Source: Bacteroidota bacterium (lineage in GTDB: Bacteria > Bacteroidota > Bacteroidia > Chitinophagales > LD1). From it: DNA of 11,574 nucleotides. Positions 1 through 7,810 of this stretch are shown piece by piece. Below the pieces are notes generated by a model. The model searched no databases and was not told the origin of the DNA. It saw only the letters and a list, made by a program, of their open reading frames with translations. The stretch's first letter is position 1. Each line of letters begins with the position of its first letter. Made by a program: the position numbers and the translations under genes. The DNA lies in contig JAQBNQ010000443.1 of assembly GCA_028288545.1 (NCBI GenBank), positions 1-11,574 on the forward strand, read 5' to 3'.

Positions 1-3000
1 AGCGCCACAGGTAAAACGATTACATTAAACGGCAGTGCACAATCTGTTAGCGGTACCACTTCAACGGCCTTTCCCAATCTTCAAATCGGCACATCGGCTT
101 CCAGCGTAACTGTAACGATGAATAATAACAATACCTGCAGTAGCCTTAATTTTAACGCCAATACTTTTTTCAGAACCTTAAATTTAGCAACCGGTTATAC
201 TTTAGCTGTAAGCGGTGATGTTACAATTAATCAACCCACGGGAGCTGTAACAAATACCTTTGGGATAAATGGAGGGGTTTGCTCGATTGCCGGCAATCTT
301 AACTTTGTTGGTGCAAGCAATACCACCACCTTTGTAAGTAAAGTATCGGTTACCAGCGGCTCTTTAAATTTAACCGGTAATGTTAGTTGGATGAGCAATA
401 CTGCGGTAGCTACCGAAGTAATTGTTGTAAGCACTGGAACGGTTAATTTTGGTAGTCCGGTTACTATGGGTAGCGGCAGTGGTACGCTTTGGGCAAGCAG
501 CACCGGCACTTTTAATTTTAATGGCACAACGGGTACATCGTTTATTTTTGGTGGAGCAACTTCACCGGTTTTTACAACTACCGCAGGTTGCTTTCTTAAC
601 TTTAAAAACGGTTTCACAAATAATAGTACGGCGCTTGTATTTACAGCTTTAAGCACAACTACTTTTACCGGCAATGGGGCAATTACGCCCAATGCGGCTA
701 TAACATTTGGCAGCGTTAATATTAATGCTAATGACACCCTGGTAAACGGAGGAAACATAGTTAAAATACTGGGCTCAATAACGATGTTAAGTGGGTCGGC
801 ATTTTGGGTTAACCAAAGCTTTGAAGTGTCAGGTAACTGGACCAATAACGGGGGAACACTAACAGCCCTTAGCGACACTATAACGTTTAGCGGCCCGGGT
901 CAAACTATTAGCGGTACCAATGCTTTTTCAAGTTTGCAAATAGGCAATGGGCTGGCAACAACCGTTGGTATTACACTAAACAACAGTAGCAGTTGCGCAA
1001 ACCTTATTATCAGCGCTGCGGGAAGCTACCGCACTTTAACTATTTCTACCGGTGTAACCTTATCGGTTAGTCGCGATTTAACTATTAACCAGGGAACAGT
1101 TGCCAATACAAATACCTTAGCCATAAATACCGGCACCTGCAACGTAAGCGGCAACCTTAATTTTGTGGGTAGTACCAATACGGCCACTTTTATAGCAAAG
1201 CTGGCTGTAACCACCGGTACCTTTACTTTGGGAGGAACGGTTAACTGGATGAGTAACACCGCAGTTGCTACCGAAGTTATTACCGTCTCAACCGGAACGA
1301 TAACCTTTAACAGTCCCGTTAACATGGGCCAGGGTAGCGGAACGTTGTCGGTTACCAGTACAGGCATCATCAACTTTAACGGAAGTTCGCCTTCTTATAC
1401 ATTTGGTGGAATTGCTACCAGTCCCGTTTTTACTACTACAAGCGGGTGCACCATTAATTTTGCTCACGGATTTGCGAATAATGCAAACGCTATTGTGTTC
1501 AATGCATCAAGTAACATTTATTTTACAGGGGGTGGTTGTATTACGGCCAACGCGGCTATCACATTGGGCAATGTACAAATTAATGCAAACGACAGTCTTC
1601 CTGCAACAGGCAGCATAGTCACTTTTGCAGGCAATTTAACCCTGGCCAACGGATCAGTATTTAATGCCCAGCAAAACTTTCAGTTAGGCGGCAACTGGAT
1701 CAATAACGGCGGTGCTTTTACCGGCGTAAACGATACAATTATTCTTACCGGTTCCAACAAAACCATTGGCAGCACTGTAAGTACCGCTTTCCCGGTTATA
1801 CAGGTAGGGTGCTCAACCTCTGCCGGCGTAAGCTATACTATGAATAATTCCAATTCATGCAACTCCATTTTATTATACGGAGGCGGGGCTTACAATACCT
1901 TTACGCTAAGCCCCGGATATACATTTACCGTTAACGGCGATGTAACGATAAACCAGCCCAGTGCCGGCCTTATAAATACATTGGCGGTAGCCGCAGGTAT
2001 TTGCAATATCGGGGGCAATCTTAGTTTGCCAGGCACTGTTTCAACAAGCACTTTTAAATCAGCCGTTACAGTAAGCAGTGGTTCACTTACCATAGCGGGC
2101 AATGTAAACTGGGGTAATAACACTACGGCCAGTGTAAATGCCATAACAGTTGGTACAGGTACAGTTACATTCAACAGCGCAATAGTAATGGCCAGTGGCA
2201 CTATATCCGTTACGGGCATAGGCACTGTTAACTTTAACGGGCCTTCGCCCTCCTTTACATTCGGCGGCTCCAATTCTCCAAAGTTTGGTACTGCTAACGG
2301 ATGTACTATAAATTTTCTGCACGGTTTTATTAACAACAGTCATTCACTGACATTTGCCGGATCGAGCAATACCAACTTTAACAGCACAGGTTCAATAACG
2401 CCTAATGCCAGCATTACTTTTGGCAAAGTGACCATAAACAGCAGCGATAGTCTTTTAACCGGCGCTGGCAATGTTATAGTGGCAAATAACTTTACCCTTG
2501 CGGGCAGCTCTTTATTTTACGCCAAACAAAATTTTGAAGTAGATGGCAATTTTACCAATAACTCAGGAACACTTGCCGGCACTACTTTTACGGTATTTAT
2601 GAATGGTACGGCGCAACTTGTTACCGGCAGCCCTATTACGTTTCAAACGTTACAAATTGGCAATTCAAATGCAGCCGTAAATGCAGCGGTTACTATAGGT
2701 TGTAATACCAATTGCTCGGCACTAACTTTTCAGGCAGGTATAAACCGCATCATGACTCTTAACAGCGGCACCATGCTGATTGTAAGCGGAAATCTTACTA
2801 TTGGCCAACCCACCATTGATAACAATACTGCCTTATTTGAGGTAGGAGCAGGAAGTTGCAATGTTGGTGGCAATTTAATATTTACAGGTGCTAATAGTTC
2901 ATCTGCACGTATTGCCAAACTGGATGTTACCAGCGGCTCATTTAATCTAACAGGCATTGTAACATGGGCCAGCAATACCAACACGGCGGATGAGGTTATT

Positions 3001-6000
3001 ACCGTAAGTTCAGGTACAGTTACATTTAATAGTTCTCTTACAATGGCCAGTGTTAGCGGCACCTTAAAAGTAACGGGAGCGGGGATTATCAATTTTAATG
3101 GTGCCACGGCCCCTTCATTTAAATTTGGAGGAACTACTGCACCGGTATTTAGTGCTGTAAGCGGAAGTACCATTAATATCAAAAATGGCATAACAACCAA
3201 CGTAACCCCGCTTACGTTTGCCGTAGGGAGCACCCAGGTTTTTACCGGCAGTGGCACCATAACCCCTAACTCTGCCCTCACTTTTTCAACTGTACAAATC
3301 AGTTCGGGTAAAACAATAACCCTGGCGGGTAGTATATCCGTTTTGGCTAACTGGGTCGATTCTGGCACTCTGGTTCCCTCCACTTACAACGTTACCTTTA
3401 ATGGCAGCGACACTCAAATTCTTAACAAAAGCGGCGGCAACGAAACATTTTACCAATTAACCCTTACTCCCGCCGGAAAAATTATCCGCTTGTTTAGCGA
3501 TTTGCTGGTAACCAACACCCTTAATATGGGCGCAAATATTGATTTGAACAGCAAAACATTAACACTTGGCAATGGTGCCGGAGCAATACTTAATTACACC
3601 AGTGGCATTGCATATGGTGGAACCTGGAAACGCTGGTTCGCTGCATCTGCCATTAGCAGCAGTTCGGGATCTTATTATGGTTTATTTCCTATTGGCAGCA
3701 GTACAGATTACCGGTATATAGCAGTTAACAGTACCGCAAACCCAACAAGCCCTGGTTATGTATCAGCTACACATACTGATACCGCAGGTGTAACCACAGA
3801 AAACTACACCGATAATGCCGGTTCCTTAATACAGGAAATTGCGAATATACATTCGGACATCGTTACTACGGGATTAACAGGTGGAACTTATACCCTTGCA
3901 GTTCACTTTACAGGGTTTAGCACTGCGGGTAACGTGGCCTACCTTCAACTTGAAACCTACACGGGTGGAACGATGGGATCCTGTGGAACGGAGGTAACCG
4001 CTTTAGGTCCACCGCAAAGCCCTACCGCCCAACGCTCGGCATTAAGCGCCACCAACCTTAACAACAGATGGGTTATCAGCACCACAGATATTGCATCTAC
4101 ACCGCTATATGCCTATTACTATTCGCGCAAAACGGGTAACTGGAACGATGTTACAGCGGGTAATGGTACGTGGTCGGTTAACGGAGCCGGTGGCCCAAGC
4201 TGCGATTGCAAACCTATCAGCGGCGGCGATGTCATTATTGAAAGTGGCAATGTAGTTACAGTCAATACAAACGATTCGATTCAATTTGTTGAAATACTAA
4301 ACGGGGGTACACTGATAAGCAATAGTTCGTGCACAATTAATGTATCGGGAAATTTAACTGCCACGGGTACCGGAACTTTTACGAACAACGGAACAATGAC
4401 CATAAACGGCACCATGACTCTGGCACATGATTCGCCTGTTTCCAGTGGAAATATTAGCGTAGGTTCAACATTTACAATTCCTGCTGGCTGCACATTTACC
4501 CAAACGGCTGGAACCTTTACCGCCACCGGCAATTTGATAGATTCAGGTACTATTAATATCAGTGCTGGTGCAACATTAAATTTAAACGGCACCGGTACCA
4601 TTATCAGCGGCACCGGAGTTATCAGTGCGCCTTCAGATACTATCACTATTACCAATAACAAGTCTATTGCAGTTGGAAGTATCCTTACTTTCGGTACGGT
4701 AATAGCAAACACATCGCTTGCAATTGCTGCCGGTACTACTATAAGCAATACTGCATCTGTCAATTTAAACGGAAACCTGTTAGGCGCAGCGTCTTCTTCC
4801 ATTTGGGTTAACAATGCCCAAAGTACATTGGCTGTAAGCGGAGCACTATTGACAACAGGAGTGTTAGATGTTTCCACATCACCAAACACAGTTAACTATA
4901 ATGGCGCAGGTTCACAAACGGTTAAATCACCACTTTCTTCGTATTATAATCTTTCCTCTTCCAACGCTGGTACAAAAACAATGACGGCTGCTGTACAGGT
5001 AGATAATTCATTTACACTTGGAGGATCTGTAATTTTTGATGAATCAACTTATGCATTGACCGGAAGCGCCGGCTTAAACATGAGCGGAACCTCAGAACTA
5101 AAATTACAGCGAAGCGTTGCGGGCACATATCCGGAATTATCGGGTATTTACACTTTAACCGGCGGTACCATTACTATTAACCAAACGGGTGATTCAGCTT
5201 TATTAAATGGCCGCGAGTATTATAACCTGAAACTTACAGGAACCACACCATATGATATTTCAGGTATATCGACAATTGACAATAACCTAAACACACAAAA
5301 CTCAGCTACCGTAAGCAATAACAACGGACTAACAATTGGAGGAGTTTTTACGCAAAGCAGTAGCGGTGCTTCTACCCTGGTGGATAATATCACCGTTTCG
5401 GGAATTGTGATCAGCGCAGGAACGTTAGTGGATAGTGGTTACACTATTAATATAACCGGGGCAGGTGGATGGATCATGAACGGAGGAACTTATAACGCCA
5501 CAGGCCAGGTTGTTTTTGGCGGTAGTGTGGGTCAGTCTATAGGAGGAAGTATTCCAACCACCTTCTGCGGCTTAGGCATAAACAATATTCACCACGTTAC
5601 GCTGAATGTTAGCCCCGCCGCGCCAACCGTGGTTACCGGAAATCTTAATTTGCTAAATGGGCAACTTATAACCAACACAAGCAACATATTGCGAATGACG
5701 GATACCGCCGTGGTTCAGGATGGTTCAAAATTGAGTTATGTTTCGGGGCCAATGGTTAAAACAGGTGCCGCTGATTTTATTTTTCCAATTGGTAAAAACC
5801 GTCGCGGAAGGGTAGGTATCTCTAACCTTACCAGCGCAGCCACCGAAGTTACGGCTGAATTTTTTAGCAATCCTTACTCCAGTCTTGCTCCGGTTGCATC
5901 GCCATTAAAGGTTGTAAGCGAAGTGGAGTATTGGGTTGTAACCCGTGCTGTAACAAGCGACTCGCTTAAAATGCAATTGTTTTGGGATAACGCCAGCACC

Positions 6001-6729
6001 AGCGGAGCCTATACCTGTAATGCCCTTACCGTAGCCCATTGGACAGGCGGACAATGGCAGGAAGAGGCCGCAACACTGGGATCAGGGTCTTCCTGTAGTG
6101 CCGGGGCTTCGGGTAGTGTTCAAACTACCGGATATGTAACTTCCTTCAGCCCTTTTACCATTGGCGGCCATACCAGTTTCGCCTTGCCTGTTGAATTACT
6201 ATCCTTCGAAGCCGTTGCAGAGGGCAAGACAGTAGAAACAAAATGGTCAACTTCCATAGAGATAAACAATGCCTATTTTACGGTAGAGAAAAGTGTGGAT
6301 GGAAATGAATTTACTGAAGTAGGCAGAATAGACGGGGCAGGTAATAGTACATCACTACTCAACTACAGCATGGTTGATAACTCCCCTTTTACAGGATTAT
6401 CATATTATCGTTTGCGTCAAACAGATTTTAATGGAAAGTTTAGTTTATCGAACACTGTTTCGGTAAATATTGCAGGAACCAGCGAACCATCTGTTGTGAT
6501 GTATCCCAACCCTGCTCATGATCAGGTATCGATCCGTGTATCAAATATGACTGCGCCACTGGAATTGAGCGTATTTGACATTGAAGGCCGCCAAGTGATG
6601 AACAAAAAAATCACCGATAGCGAACAGACAATTACTTTGCCCCTGATAGGAATGCTTACACCCGGTTTGTATTTTGTAAGTGGAAGCAATGAGCAAAGCA
6701 GGTTTACGGAGAAGTTGATAGTGAGATAA
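1..6729 (+). CDS. Giant repetitive beta-solenoid surface protein with T9SS C-terminal sorting domain (5' end outside window)
   Basis: The frame is open from base 1 and already matches the repeat pattern seen downstream, so this is a fragment of at least 2242 residues with its N-terminus and signal peptide missing. The ATG at 118 lies inside a repeat and is not a start. The protein is very rich in Gly, Ser, Thr and Asn, as expected of an extracellular right-handed beta-helix. In order it has four modules of about 285 residues (13-3384), an FPIG region (about 3590-3760), a segment starting GNWNDV at 4135 that resembles the 'GNW...TW...GD.V.I' modules of Bacteroidota surface proteins, irregular solenoid, a second FPIG region (about 5740-5960), a linker beginning LPVELLSF (6184) with EINNAYFTVEKS and YYRLRQTDFNGK, and a T9SS type A domain (YPNP at 6502, ending KLIVR). 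By family knowledge it is exported through the outer membrane and anchored or released. Adhesin, matrix or glycan-binding roles are inference; no catalytic motif is visible. Confidence -1.
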   Translation, partial: SATGKTITLNGSAQSVSGTTSTAFPNLQIGTSASSVTVTMNNNNTCSSLNFNANTFFRTLNLATGYTLAVSGDVTINQPTGAVTNTFGINGGVCSIAGNLNFVGASNTTTFVSKVSVTSGSLNLTGNVSWMSNTAVATEVIVVSTGTVNFGSPVTMGSGSGTLWASSTGTFNFNGTTGTSFIFGGATSPVFTTTAGCFLNFKNGFTNNSTALVFTALSTTTFTGNGAITPNAAITFGSVNINANDTLVNGGNIVKILGSITMLSGSAFWVNQSFEVSGNWTNNGGTLTALSDTITFSGPGQTISGTNAFSSLQIGNGLATTVGITLNNSSSCANLIISAAGSYRTLTISTGVTLSVSRDLTINQGTVANTNTLAINTGTCNVSGNLNFVGSTNTATFIAKLAVTTGTFTLGGTVNWMSNTAVATEVITVSTGTITFNSPVNMGQGSGTLSVTSTGIINFNGSSPSYTFGGIATSPVFTTTSGCTINFAHGFANNANAIVFNASSNIYFTGGGCITANAAITLGNVQINANDSLPATGSIVTFAGNLTLANGSVFNAQQNFQLGGNWINNGGAFTGVNDTIILTGSNKTIGSTVSTAFPVIQVGCSTSAGVSYTMNNSNSCNSILLYGGGAYNTFTLSPGYTFTVNGDVTINQPSAGLINTLAVAAGICNIGGNLSLPGTVSTSTFKSAVTVSSGSLTIAGNVNWGNNTTASVNAITVGTGTVTFNSAIVMASGTISVTGIGTVNFNGPSPSFTFGGSNSPKFGTANGCTINFLHGFINNSHSLTFAGSSNTNFNSTGSITPNASITFGKVTINSSDSLLTGAGNVIVANNFTLAGSSLFYAKQNFEVDGNFTNNSGTLAGTTFTVFMNGTAQLVTGSPITFQTLQIGNSNAAVNAAVTIGCNTNCSALTFQAGINRIMTLNSGTMLIVSGNLTIGQPTIDNNTALFEVGAGSCNVGGNLIFTGANSSSARIAKLDVTSGSFNLTGIVTWASNTNTADEVITVSSGTVTFNSSLTMASVSGTLKVTGAGIINFNGATAPSFKFGGTTAPVFSAVSGSTINIKNGITTNVTPLTFAVGSTQVFTGSGTITPNSALTFSTVQISSGKTITLAGSISVLANWVDSGTLVPSTYNVTFNGSDTQILNKSGGNETFYQLTLTPAGKIIRLFSDLLVTNTLNMGANIDLNSKTLTLGNGAGAILNYTSGIAYGGTWKRWFAASAISSSSGSYYGLFPIGSSTDYRYIAVNSTANPTSPGYVSATHTDTAGVTTENYTDNAGSLIQEIANIHSDIVTTGLTGGTYTLAVHFTGFSTAGNVAYLQLETYTGGTMGSCGTEVTALGPPQSPTAQRSALSATNLNNRWVISTTDIASTPLYAYYYSRKTGNWNDVTAGNGTWSVNGAGGPSCDCKPISGGDVIIESGNVVTVNTNDSIQFVEILNGGTLISNSSCTINVSGNLTATGTGTFTNNGTMTINGTMTLAHDSPVSSGNISVGSTFTIPAGCTFTQTAGTFTATGNLIDSGTINISAGATLNLNGTGTIISGTGVISAPSDTITITNNKSIAVGSILTFGTVIANTSLAIAAGTTISNTASVNLNGNLLGAASSSIWVNNAQSTLAVSGALLTTGVLDVSTSPNTVNYNGAGSQTVKSPLSSYYNLSSSNAGTKTMTAAVQVDNSFTLGGSVIFDESTYALTGSAGLNMSGTSELKLQRSVAGTYPELSGIYTLTGGTITINQTGDSALLNGREYYNLKLTGTTPYDISGISTIDNNLNTQNSATVSNNNGLTIGGVFTQSSSGASTLVDNITVSGIVISAGTLVDSGYTINITGAGGWIMNGGTYNATGQVVFGGSVGQSIGGSIPTTFCGLGINNIHHVTLNVSPAAPTVVTGNLNLLNGQLITNTSNILRMTDTAVVQDGSKLSYVSGPMVKTGAADFIFPIGKNRRGRVGISNLTSAATEVTAEFFSNPYSSLAPVASPLKVVSEVEYWVVTRAVTSDSLKMQLFWDNASTSGAYTCNALTVAHWTGGQWQEEAATLGSGSSCSAGASGSVQTTGYVTSFSPFTIGGHTSFALPVELLSFEAVAEGKTVETKWSTSIEINNAYFTVEKSVDGNEFTEVGRIDGAGNSTSLLNYSMVDNSPFTGLSYYRLRQTDFNGKFSLSNTVSVNIAGTSEPSVVMYPNPAHDQVSIRVSNMTAPLELSVFDIEGRQVMNKKITDSEQTITLPLIGMLTPGLYFVSGSNEQSRFTEKLIVR
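13..873 (+). repeat. Solenoid module 1 (287 residues)
   Basis: First complete copy of the long protein-level repeat. It opens with KTITLNG and ends just before the next DTITFSG. Cysteine codons lie at 136, 280 and 589. Bases 1-12 belong to the end of the preceding coil, so more copies may exist upstream of the window. Confidence -1.
874..1731 (+). repeat. Solenoid module 2 (286 residues)
   Basis: Second copy, from DTITFSG to NNGGAFTGVN. Cysteine codons lie at 994, 1138 and 1447, each exactly 858 bases after its counterpart in module 1. An extra cysteine sits in GGGCITAN. At the DNA level it differs from module 1 at many synonymous sites, so the duplication does not look recent. Confidence -1.
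1732..2586 (+). repeat. Solenoid module 3 (285 residues)
   Basis: Third copy, beginning DTIILTG. Cysteine codons lie at 1858, 2002 and 2302. The spacing between the second and third cysteine is 9 bases shorter than in the other modules. An additional cysteine occurs in VGCSTSAG near the start of the module. Confidence -1.
2587..3384 (+). repeat. Solenoid module 4 (266 residues, shortened and missing one cysteine)
   Basis: Fourth and most divergent copy. Cysteine codons lie at 2713 and 2857, but the third position (3166) is AGT (Ser) instead of TGT/TGC. It lacks about 20 residues near its end, where the other modules carry a segment like NGSVFNAQQNFQLGGNW; here LAGSISVLANW follows directly. 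It is the last regular module before the sequence becomes irregular. Confidence -1.
6496..6726 (+). other. T9SS type A C-terminal sorting domain
   Basis: The last 77 residues show the usual pattern of this domain: the MYPNPAHD motif, a hydrophobic strand around LELSVFDIEGRQV, a turn, the TPGLYFVS motif and a basic end (EKLIVR). In Bacteroidota this directs a folded periplasmic protein through the type IX translocon, where the domain is usually cleaved and the protein attached to surface lipopolysaccharide. The domain is read from the sequence; export is inferred from the family. Confidence -1.
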
Positions 6730-6740
6730 ACTCTGATGGA

Positions 6741-7589
6741 TCAAATTTCTGCTTTTATCATTCTATCGTTGCCGCTGATGTCTTTCCTTAACTCAATATT
6801 TTTATAGTTAAAGCTTTTAAGAAGAGCAACTACCTCCTCTCCTTTTGCGGCGTTTATTTCCAGGTATAAGCAACCGCCGCCTTTTAGTGCGGTTGTTGCT
6901 TTTTCAGCTATTCGGCGGTAAAATATAAGGGCATCGGCATGAGGAGCGAATAGCGCAAGGTGGGGCTCAAAATTAAGTACGTTAAAGGCCAGTGATTCTT
7001 TTTCATTTTGGGCGATGTAAGGTGGATTGCTGACTATAACATCATAGGTTTTCTTCGCAACCTGTTCATTTAGGATATCCAACTGGTAGAATTGTACATG
7101 AGTGCCATTTAGCTGGTTATTCTGTTCGGCAACTGCAAGGGCTTCGGTGCTCACATCAATAGCTTCAACCGTGGCCAGAGCCAATTTTTTTGCGAGGGAA
7201 ATAGGGATGCAGCCCGTGCCGGTTCCTATATCCAAAATGCGCAGTGCATTGGGTTTTGTGTTACAGTCTTTTATTATCCAATCAACAAGTTCTTCTGTTT
7301 CGGGCCTTGGTATCAGCACATCGGGGGTAACCTTAAATTTCAGTCCATAAAAATCTGCTTCACCCAATATGTATTGAACCGGTTCGTGTTTTAAAAGCCG
7401 ATCCAGTATTACTTTCAACCTGTTTTGCTGATCAACAGTAAGTAAGCGGAATCGATCAAAAGAAAGATTGGCATCACTCAATTCCAACTCCCTGGTCAAC
7501 ACCATTTTCGTAATGTTGTTGGCCTCACGCTGACCGTAAATAACTGAAAGTTTATCCCGGTAGGTTTTTTGGAGTTCGGCGATGGTCAT
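6741..7589 (-). CDS. prmC: Peptide chain release factor N(5)-glutamine methyltransferase PrmC (HemK)
   Basis: The cytoplasmic 282-residue enzyme transfers a methyl group from S-adenosylmethionine to the glutamine of the GGQ motif in release factors RF1 and RF2, which supports efficient termination. An N-terminal helical substrate-binding domain (about 1-85) includes EPVQYILG at 69-76. The family motif IPRPETEELV lies at 93-102, the SAM-binding glycine loop DIGTGTG at 120-126, and the catalytic NPPY at 188-191. The length is normal for the family. The ATG at 7587-7589 fits homologues and lies 4 bases after a Bacteroidota-like -7 box. It is convergent with the solenoid gene (11 bases between stops) and divergent from ribD. 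Identification is firm. Confidence -1.
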   Translation of the reverse strand: MTIAELQKTYRDKLSVIYGQREANNITKMVLTRELELSDANLSFDRFRLLTVDQQNRLKVILDRLLKHEPVQYILGEADFYGLKFKVTPDVLIPRPETEELVDWIIKDCNTKPNALRILDIGTGTGCIPISLAKKLALATVEAIDVSTEALAVAEQNNQLNGTHVQFYQLDILNEQVAKKTYDVIVSNPPYIAQNEKESLAFNVLNFEPHLALFAPHADALIFYRRIAEKATTALKGGGCLYLEINAAKGEEVVALLKSFNYKNIELRKDISGNDRMIKAEI

Positions 7590-7593
7590 GGGG

Positions 7594-7601
7594 TAAAAAT
7601 A
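7594..7601 (-). promoter_or_regulatory. Putative -7 promoter box of prmC
   Basis: On the minus strand the sequence TATTTTTA lies 4 bases before the prmC ATG. It differs from the Bacteroidota -7 consensus TAnnTTTG only in the last base. No well-spaced -33 TTTG is evident. Transcription from it would give an almost leaderless mRNA. Confidence -1.
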
Positions 7602-7613
7602 AGCCCTATTTTG

Positions 7614-7655
7614 AAAATCATGGTTTACACCTCAAAAAGTGTAAACCATGATTTT
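7614..7655. repeat. Perfect 17-bp inverted repeat with 8-base loop between prmC and ribD
   Basis: Left arm AAAATCATGGTTTACAC (7614-7630) and right arm GTGTAAACCATGATTTT (7639-7655) are exact reverse complements around an 8-base spacer. The site lies upstream of both divergent genes, so a terminator role is unlikely. Each arm contains the GTGTAAACCAT core also found at 7693 and 7719. It could be abutted mobile-element ends, a REP-like element, or a large protein-binding site. Confidence -1.
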
Positions 7656-7729
7656 TTCACGTAAGTATTTGATAGTCAGCAAACTATAAAGAGTGTCAAC
7701 CATCTTTGATTTTTAAAAGTGTCAACCAT
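7639..7729 (+). repeat. Three direct copies of GTGT(A/C)AACCAT
   Basis: Copies lie at 7639-7649 (GTGTAAACCAT), 7693-7703 and 7719-7729 (both GTGTCAACCAT). Each is preceded by A-rich sequence and followed by a GAT-plus-T-run or TTGATT. An inverted copy lies at 7620-7630. Copy 2 to copy 3 is 26 bases and copy 1 to copy 2 is 54. Several short direct copies near an end are typical of IS21-like elements; that origin is inference, since no transposase is present. Confidence -1.
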
Positions 7730-7773
7730 GTTGATTACGAAGCCCATTGCCGGGTAAAGGTTCGCAACTTCTT

Positions 7774-7787
7774 ACAAGCCCGCTTGT
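7774..7787. promoter_or_regulatory. Short palindrome in the ribD promoter region
   Basis: ACAAGC-CC-GCTTGT is a perfect 6-bp inverted repeat with a 2-base centre. It ends 10 bases before the putative -7 box of ribD and overlaps where a -33 element would be expected. This position would suit an operator, but a 14-base palindrome may be chance and no regulator is known. Confidence -1.
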
Positions 7788-7797
7788 TACTTTTAAA

Positions 7798-7805
7798 TAT
7801 TTTCG
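7798..7805 (+). promoter_or_regulatory. Putative -7 promoter box of ribD
   Basis: TATTTTCG matches the Bacteroidota consensus TAnnTTTG except at one base, and lies 5 bases before the ATG at 7811. This position supports 7811 as the true start and suggests an almost leaderless transcript. No FMN riboswitch is recognisable upstream. Confidence -1.
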
Positions 7806-7810
7806 CCCCA

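Noticed and set aside
118..120. ATG at 118 as start of the surface protein
   Set aside because: The frame is open to base 1 and bases 13-117 already encode the module start seen in the other copies; the real start is upstream of the window.
231..4889. Long antisense reading frames opposite the repeat protein (231-878, 1026-1373, 1890-2336, 2730-3383, 4281-4889)
   Set aside because: They are a by-product of the biased Gly/Thr/Asn/Val codons of the repeats, recur at matching places in each module, and show no protein family features.
7614..7655. Inverted repeat as a transcription terminator
   Set aside because: Both neighbouring genes are transcribed away from it, so no transcript is expected to end there.
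7706..7810. TTG at 7706 as start of ribD
   Set aside because: The added 35 residues do not resemble RibD, overlap the GTGTCAACCAT repeats, and a better ATG with a -7 box lies at 7811.
7590..7810. FMN riboswitch upstream of ribD, or a CRISPR array formed by the short repeats
   Set aside because: No conserved RFN segments are seen and the likely leader is only a few bases; the repeats are 11 bases, unevenly spaced and partly inverted, unlike CRISPR.
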